Source of the DNA: Spirochaetales bacterium
Lineage (GTDB): Bacteria; Spirochaetota; Spirochaetia; DSM-27196; PWMO01
DNA: 12,310 nt
NCBI GenBank assembly: GCA_007130025.1
Contig: SLTF01000174.1
Span: 1 to 12,310, forward strand
Direction: 5' to 3'
Shown: in pieces, positions 8,320 to 12,310 of the stretch
Layout: every line of letters begins with the position of its first letter
Numbering within the stretch: the stretch's first letter is position 1
Translations under genes and position numbers: made by a program
Notes under the pieces: generated by a model
What the model was told of the DNA's origin: nothing
The model's database searches: none
Seen by the model: the letters and a program-made list of their open reading frames with translations, nothing else

Positions 8320-9396
8320 ATGCAAAAAAAGGCTTCCGCCGCTGCCGAGACGCACGCCCCGGCACGCGCCTTCATCGCCAGTCTCCCCAAAACCGAGATT
8401 CACCTGCATATCGAGGGGCTGGTCAGCGTCGACTCCATCTGGTCCCTCATCAAGAAGCACCGCCTCGATCTGGGAATCGGATCAAAGGAAGAGCTGAAGA
8501 AGCGCTTCCACGTCACAAGCCTGACCGAGTTCATCGATCTCTTCATTAACATCATCCAGGCCTGCTTCCTGACCGAGGACGACCTCACCTATCTGGTGGA
8601 CGACGCGCGCCACTACCTGAGCCGCAACAATATCCGCTACGCGGAGATCTTCTTCGCACCAACCAAGCTGATCAAGAACGGCCTGGACTTCGACCGGATG
8701 GTCGACCGTCTCGACGAGGGAGCTATCCAGCTGCGGACCGAAGGCATAGACGTTCGATACATCGTTGACGTCTCGCGCGGCTTCGGCCTCGAGAACGCAA
8801 TGCGGAACCTCGATCTTACCCTCGCTCACCCCACCCCCAACGTTATCGGACTCGGCCTCGGTGGCGCGGAGCAGACCGGCCCCGCGAAGGACTACCAGGC
8901 GGTGTTTGAAAAAGCACTCAAGGCGGGGTTGAAGGTGGTTGCCCACGCCGGCGAGGACGTCGGACCGGACTCAATCTGGGACACCATCGATATCCTTGGC
9001 GCCCAGCGGATTGGCCACGGTATCAGCGCCATCCAGGACAAGAAGCTCATGACCGAGCTGAAGGAACGCGGTATCCCACTGGAGATCTGTCCCACCAGCA
9101 ACCTCTTCACCCAGAAGTACGCAAAGACGCTGGCGGAACACCCCATCCGCGCCTTCTTCGACCACGGCATGTATGTCACCATCAACACCGACGACCCGAC
9201 CCTATTCGGCGTTGACCTGAACGACGAATACTCCCGCCTTCTGGAATCGGGGATCTTCACCATTGGTGAACTGCTGCAGATCCTGAAGAACGGCGTCTTC
9301 GCCACCTTCCTCCCCAAGAAGCGCCAGACCGAAATCTGGAACGAAATCGTCGCGGTTGTCAAACAAAGCGACTACGCGGCGGACCTTCCCAAGTAA
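8320..9396 (+). CDS. Adenosine deaminase family protein
   Basis: A 358-residue cytoplasmic zinc amidohydrolase that should deaminate adenosine or a related 6-aminopurine compound. The zinc ligands and catalytic residues are all there: TEIHLHIEG (His28, His30), VAHAGED (His209, Glu212), RIGHG (His233) and NTDDP (Asp291, Asp292). CPTSNLFT (257-264) and the LFGVDLNDEY region (295-304) match true adenosine deaminases. Adenine deaminases instead have IDHG and a different SN motif. One departure is Glu32 where adenosine deaminases usually have Asp (HxHxDG). Glu there is more common in adenine deaminases and in aminodeoxyfutalosine deaminases of menaquinone synthesis, so the substrate is not certain. 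The start ATG at 8320 has only a weak GGG upstream. The first 20 residues form an Ala-rich tail before the domain. It is the only plus-strand gene, divergent from parAB and overlapping the next gene tail-to-tail by 38 bp. Confidence 0.9.
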   Translation: MQKKASAAAETHAPARAFIASLPKTEIHLHIEGLVSVDSIWSLIKKHRLDLGIGSKEELKKRFHVTSLTEFIDLFINIIQACFLTEDDLTYLVDDARHYLSRNNIRYAEIFFAPTKLIKNGLDFDRMVDRLDEGAIQLRTEGIDVRYIVDVSRGFGLENAMRNLDLTLAHPTPNVIGLGLGGAEQTGPAKDYQAVFEKALKAGLKVVAHAGEDVGPDSIWDTIDILGAQRIGHGISAIQDKKLMTELKERGIPLEICPTSNLFTQKYAKTLAEHPIRAFFDHGMYVTINTDDPTLFGVDLNDEYSRLLESGIFTIGELLQILKNGVFATFLPKKRQTEIWNEIVAVVKQSDYAADLPK

Positions 9397-9682
9397 TCGC
9401 TCCACGGGCCGCATCGGCCGCAATCTCCCGGATCCGATCAACCAGCACCATCTCGCACACCAGCCGCATGCTCACCGCGGTTCCAAACTGCTCCTCTTCC
9501 ACCCGGGCCCCGGCAGCGTGCACCACGTGGTTCGCTCCCGGATGGTCCGCGCGCACCGCTTCAATCCCGGGACGAACCTCAGAGAGGTCGGCAATCGGGC
9601 GCAGGGTGGAGATGAATCGGGAGTTTCGAACGGTGATTTCAGCGGTTGCAGGAGATTTCAGTCGCAAAAGCGGTTCGGTCAC
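9359..9682 (-). CDS. YigZ/IMPACT (UPF0029) family protein with internal deletion
   Basis: A 107-residue reading frame from a GTG at 9680-9682, preceded at 7 bp by GGAGGA, a good ribosome-binding site. Residues about 15-57 look like the start of the YigZ/IMPACT fold: EITVRNSRFIS (15-25) and HPGANHVVHAA (47-57). Residues about 62-100 (FGTAVSMRLVCEMVLVDRI, then AARGAITWEG) resemble the family's C-terminal ferredoxin-like part. The middle, which should carry the conserved DDGEPxGTAG and RYFGGxxLG motifs and some 80 or more residues, is absent without any frameshift. The change falls near the GC palindrome-like CCCGGGCCCCGG at 9502-9513. The product is probably non-functional or specialised, and an assembly collapse is also possible. 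The last 12 codons run inside the deaminase gene, tail-to-tail. A longer GTG start at 9754 is less likely because it lacks a ribosome-binding site and family resemblance. Recognition is from motif memory, so moderate. Confidence 0.55.
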   Translation of the reverse strand: MTEPLLRLKSPATAEITVRNSRFISTLRPIADLSEVRPGIEAVRADHPGANHVVHAAGARVEEEQFGTAVSMRLVCEMVLVDRIREIAADAARGAITWEGPPRSRFV

Positions 9683-9815
9683 CGGCAAATCCTCCGGGTA
9701 TCGGGTGGTTATCTGGCGAGTGTTCCAAAGCCTGTGTATTTTTGCCTGGCTCACCGTTCGCCGAACCGCACGACACGCCGCAGCCCCCGGAGGAACGCCT
9801 CACGCCGCAGCCGAC

Positions 9816-9831
9816 TGTTTCACGTGAAACA
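9816..9831. promoter_or_regulatory. parS site 1 (ParB-binding centromere site)
   Basis: TGTTTCACGTGAAACA is a perfect 16-bp palindrome and an exact match to the conserved bacterial parS consensus. ParB encoded at 6328-7305 should bind it and spread from it. The five bases after it (TTGCC) are also shared with site 2. Confidence 0.97.
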
Positions 9832-9934
9832 TTGCCGCCCGGGATCGCCCGCAAACGGAGCCCGCGCCCCGGGAGTTAAGCCCTGAGCCCGCGGGTGCAC
9901 CCCCTGCGAGCAGTCGCCAGCGAGGCCGCGCCAT

Positions 9935-9950
9935 TGTTTCACGTGAAACA
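9935..9950. promoter_or_regulatory. parS site 2 (ParB-binding centromere site)
   Basis: A second exact copy of the 16-bp TGTTTCACGTGAAACA palindrome, 119 bp from the first and about 100 bp downstream of the gyrA stop. Two intact sites this close to parAB mark the window as part of the chromosomal partition region. Confidence 0.97.
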
Positions 9951-10049
9951 TTGCCCAACCGAGAGCGCCCCGAGCGGGCTCCCCACACGAGCCGCGCGCC
10001 GCGAGCCAGAACCCCAGAGCAGAAGCCCCGCGAGCCGACGTCCGGGGGC

Positions 10050-12310
10050 CTACTCGTCGTCGTTTTCGGCGCGGCCGATGCCGACCACGTAGTCGGGGCG
10101 GTCGATGTTGACCACGCGGACACCCGAGGCGGTGCGGGACTGGACGGTGATCTCGCTCACTTTGAGCTTCACGGTGCTGCCCTGGGAGGTGATCACGATG
10201 ACCTCGTCGTCTTCCCGAATCGGGATCACGGCAACGAGTTCGCCGGTCTTGTCCGACAACGAGTAGGCAATCTGACCGCGGGTGCCGCGTCCGTGCGGGT
10301 TGAAGTCGTCGAAGTTGGTGCGCTTGCCGTGGCCGTACTCGGTGATGAAGAGCAGCGACTCGTCCGGTGTGACCGCAACCACGCCCGCGAGCTCGTCGGC
10401 GTCTGCCAGGCGGATGCCCTGCACACCGCGGGTTGCGCGGCCCATGACGCGGACGCTCTCTTCGTCAATGCGCAGACCGTTGCCCCGGCGGGTCACCAGC
10501 ATCACGTCGCCGTTCCCGTCGGTCAGCAGCGCCTTGATGAGGCGGTCGTTGTCGTCGAGGTTGATCGCGGTGATGCCGCGGGTCTTGGCGTTGGAGAAGT
10601 CCGAAAGCCGCGCCTTCTTGACCACGCCGCGCGCCGTTCCCATGAAGAGGTACTTCTCGGACGAGAACTCGGGGAACCGGACCACCGCGGTGATCTCTTC
10701 GTTGGCGGAGATCGAGAGGATGCCGCGCACGTGCTGTCCGCGGGCGGCGCGGGAGGCTTCGGGGATTTCGTGCACCTTCAGCCAGTACGCCTTGCCCTCG
10801 CTGGTGGCAAAGAGGATGTAGTCGTGGGTCGAGCCCACAAAGAGGTGCTGGATGAAGTCGTCCTCCATCAGATTGGAAGAGGAAGAGCCCTTCCCGCCTC
10901 GGCCCTGAAGGCGGTAGGCGCTCAACGGCACGCGCTTCATGTAGCCGCGATGCGAGATCAGGACCACCATGTCCTCTTTCTGGATCAGGTCCTCGATGTC
11001 AATCGCCTCGATCTCGTCGGCCACAATCTCGGTGCGCCGGTCGTCTCCGTACTTGTCGGATATTTCGGTGGTTTCCTGCTTCACCACGCCGAGGATCTTC
11101 TCCTCGCTGGCCAGCAGGGCGCGCAGTTCCGCGATCAGGGCGCGAACCTCGGCGAGCTCATCGACAATCTTCTGCGTCTCCAGGCTGGTCAGCTTCTGCA
11201 GCCGCATGTCCAGAATGGCCTGCGCCTGGATCTGGGAGAGCGCAAACTTCTCCATCAGGGCGATGCGCGCCGTCTCGACGTCGGCAGACTCCTTGATGGT
11301 CTTGATCACCTCGTCGATATTGTCCAGCGCGATCTTCAACCCTTCCAGGATGTGCTCGCGCTCCTCGGCCTTGCGCAGGTCAAATTTGGTGCGGCGGATC
11401 ACCACCTCGCGACGATGAGCGATGAAGTGCTCGATGGTCTCCTTGAGCGGGAGGAGCTTGGGCCGGCCGTTCACCAGCGCCAGGGCGTTGATGTTGAAGT
11501 TGATCTGCAGCTGCGTATGGGTGAAGAGCTGGTTCAGGATGATCTTGGGACTCACACCCTTCTTCAGCTCGATCACAATCCGCATGCCGTTACGGTCGGA
11601 CTCATCGCGCAGGTCGGTGATGCCGTCGATCTTGCGGTCGCGAACCAGGTCTGCAATGCGGGTGATCAACGTCGCCTTGTTGACCAGGTAGGGGATCTCG
11701 TGGATGAGGATGACGTCCTTCCCCGCCTTGGTCGACTCGATCGAGAAGCGCGCGCGCACCACCACCCGGCCGCGGCCGGTCTCGAAGGCGTCGCGGACGC
11801 CACGGCGTCCGTAGATGATGCCGCCGGTGGGAAAGTCGGGTCCCTTGATGTGCTGCATCAGCTCGCCGAGCTCGATCTCGGGGTTGTCGATCACCGCCGC
11901 AATCGCCGCGGCTACCTCGCGCAGGTTGTGGGGCGCCATGGTGGTGGCCATACCCACCGCGATGCCGGTGGCACCGTTGGCGAGCAGGAAGGGAAAGGCG
12001 CCCGGCAGAACCGAGGGCTCTTCCATCGAGTCGTCGTAGTTGGGGATGAAGTCAACGGTCTCTTTCTTGATGTCGCGAAGCAGCTCTTCGGCTTCGGCTT
12101 TGAGCCGCGCCTCGGTGTACCGCATTGCCGCCGGCGGATCGCCGTCCACCGACCCGTAGTTTCCCTGCCCGTCGACCATCAGGTAGCGCATGCTGAAGTC
12201 CTGCGCCAGACGGACCAGGGCGTCGTAGATGCTCTGGTCACCGTGCGGGTGGTACTTACCCAGCACGTCACCCACAATACGGCCGCTCTTCTTGAAGGGC
12301 CGGTCGGAGC
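10050..12310 (-). CDS. gyrA: DNA gyrase subunit A, N-terminus cut by window edge
   Basis: GyrA is the breakage-reunion subunit of DNA gyrase (GyrA2GyrB2), which introduces negative supercoils. About 753 residues are visible, with the reading frame entering from the right edge at KKSGRIVGDVLGKYHPHGD. Some 60-70 N-terminal residues are missing. The catalytic tyrosine is in AMRYTEARL (Tyr122 in E. coli numbering). The winged-helix and tower regions, the coiled coil, and a six-bladed C-terminal beta-pinwheel follow. The GyrA-box QGRGGKG (10887-10907) marks gyrase rather than the topoisomerase IV subunit ParC. The tail ends in acidic AENDDE. In the quinolone-resistance region the sequence is HGDQSIYD, so E. 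coli Ser83 is replaced by Gln while Asp87 is kept. The stop TAG at 10050-10052 is followed by the parS interval. Confidence 0.97.
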   Translation of the reverse strand, partial: SDRPFKKSGRIVGDVLGKYHPHGDQSIYDALVRLAQDFSMRYLMVDGQGNYGSVDGDPPAAMRYTEARLKAEAEELLRDIKKETVDFIPNYDDSMEEPSVLPGAFPFLLANGATGIAVGMATTMAPHNLREVAAAIAAVIDNPEIELGELMQHIKGPDFPTGGIIYGRRGVRDAFETGRGRVVVRARFSIESTKAGKDVILIHEIPYLVNKATLITRIADLVRDRKIDGITDLRDESDRNGMRIVIELKKGVSPKIILNQLFTHTQLQINFNINALALVNGRPKLLPLKETIEHFIAHRREVVIRRTKFDLRKAEEREHILEGLKIALDNIDEVIKTIKESADVETARIALMEKFALSQIQAQAILDMRLQKLTSLETQKIVDELAEVRALIAELRALLASEEKILGVVKQETTEISDKYGDDRRTEIVADEIEAIDIEDLIQKEDMVVLISHRGYMKRVPLSAYRLQGRGGKGSSSSNLMEDDFIQHLFVGSTHDYILFATSEGKAYWLKVHEIPEASRAARGQHVRGILSISANEEITAVVRFPEFSSEKYLFMGTARGVVKKARLSDFSNAKTRGITAINLDDNDRLIKALLTDGNGDVMLVTRRGNGLRIDEESVRVMGRATRGVQGIRLADADELAGVVAVTPDESLLFITEYGHGKRTNFDDFNPHGRGTRGQIAYSLSDKTGELVAVIPIREDDEVIVITSQGSTVKLKVSEITVQSRTASGVRVVNIDRPDYVVGIGRAENDDE

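Larger units (their letters stand above)
9683..10049. other. Intergenic region between the YigZ-like gene and gyrA
   Basis: No credible gene is seen in this 367-bp GC-rich interval. Short open frames across it merely translate the parS palindromes (they read FHVKQ or NVSRET). It holds two parS sites, a 12-bp direct repeat CACGCCGCAGCC (9774-9785 and 9801-9812) and several GC-rich partial palindromes, but no hairpin followed by a T-run. How gyrA transcription ends is therefore not visible. Confidence 0.6.

Noticed and set aside
9524..9529. CACGTG resembling a third parS core
   Set aside because: The flanks do not match the TGTTT/AAACA arms. It simply encodes the HVVH part of the YigZ-like gene.
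9800..10123. Open frames across the parS interval that read like FHVKQ or NVSRET
   Set aside because: These are translations of the parS palindrome itself, recur at both copies and have no supporting start site or family resemblance.

Overview
The window looks like a chromosomal, probably origin-proximal segment of a GC-rich bacterium. GyrA reads like the spirochaetal type as I remember it, but that placement rests on memory and not on a search. Except for one gene (the adenosine deaminase family member), every gene lies on the minus strand. The gyrase A gene, a parA-parB pair and two perfect parS sites lie within 6 kb of each other. That suggests the replication origin is nearby, probably beyond the right edge.

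Layout from left to right. Positions 1-3706 hold a two-gene minus-strand operon, glgE followed 12 bp later by treS (cut by the left edge). Together they make most of the GlgE route from trehalose to alpha-glucan. TreS interconverts trehalose and maltose, a maltokinase not seen here would phosphorylate maltose, and GlgE polymerises maltose-1-phosphate. Positions 3812-4195 hold a compact tRNA unit: a near-consensus sigma-70 promoter, tRNA-Ser(UGA), tRNA-Ser(GCU), tRNA-Arg(GCG) and an intrinsic terminator. A striking 14-bp inverted repeat follows. Then come a membrane-anchored LysM protein (4409-5167), a histone-deacetylase-fold hydrolase (5248-6270), ParB (6328-7305) and ParA (7298-8053), all on the minus strand.

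Positions 8054-8319 are a divergent promoter region, and the adenosine deaminase family gene runs rightwards to 9396. Its 3' end overlaps a short minus-strand gene (9359-9682). That gene keeps the first and last parts of the YigZ/IMPACT (UPF0029) family but lacks the conserved middle. The 9683-10049 interval has no credible gene but carries two perfect parS palindromes 119 bp apart. GyrA (10050-12310, N-terminus off the edge) fills the rest.

I do not see a defence island, mobile element, CRISPR array or an obviously new multigene system. The observations most worth a second look are the internally deleted YigZ-like gene, the parS pair beside gyrA, an unusual Arg anticodon (GCG), Gln at the GyrA quinolone-contact position, -10 elements placed so close to start codons that the mRNAs would be nearly leaderless, and two unexplained inverted repeats.
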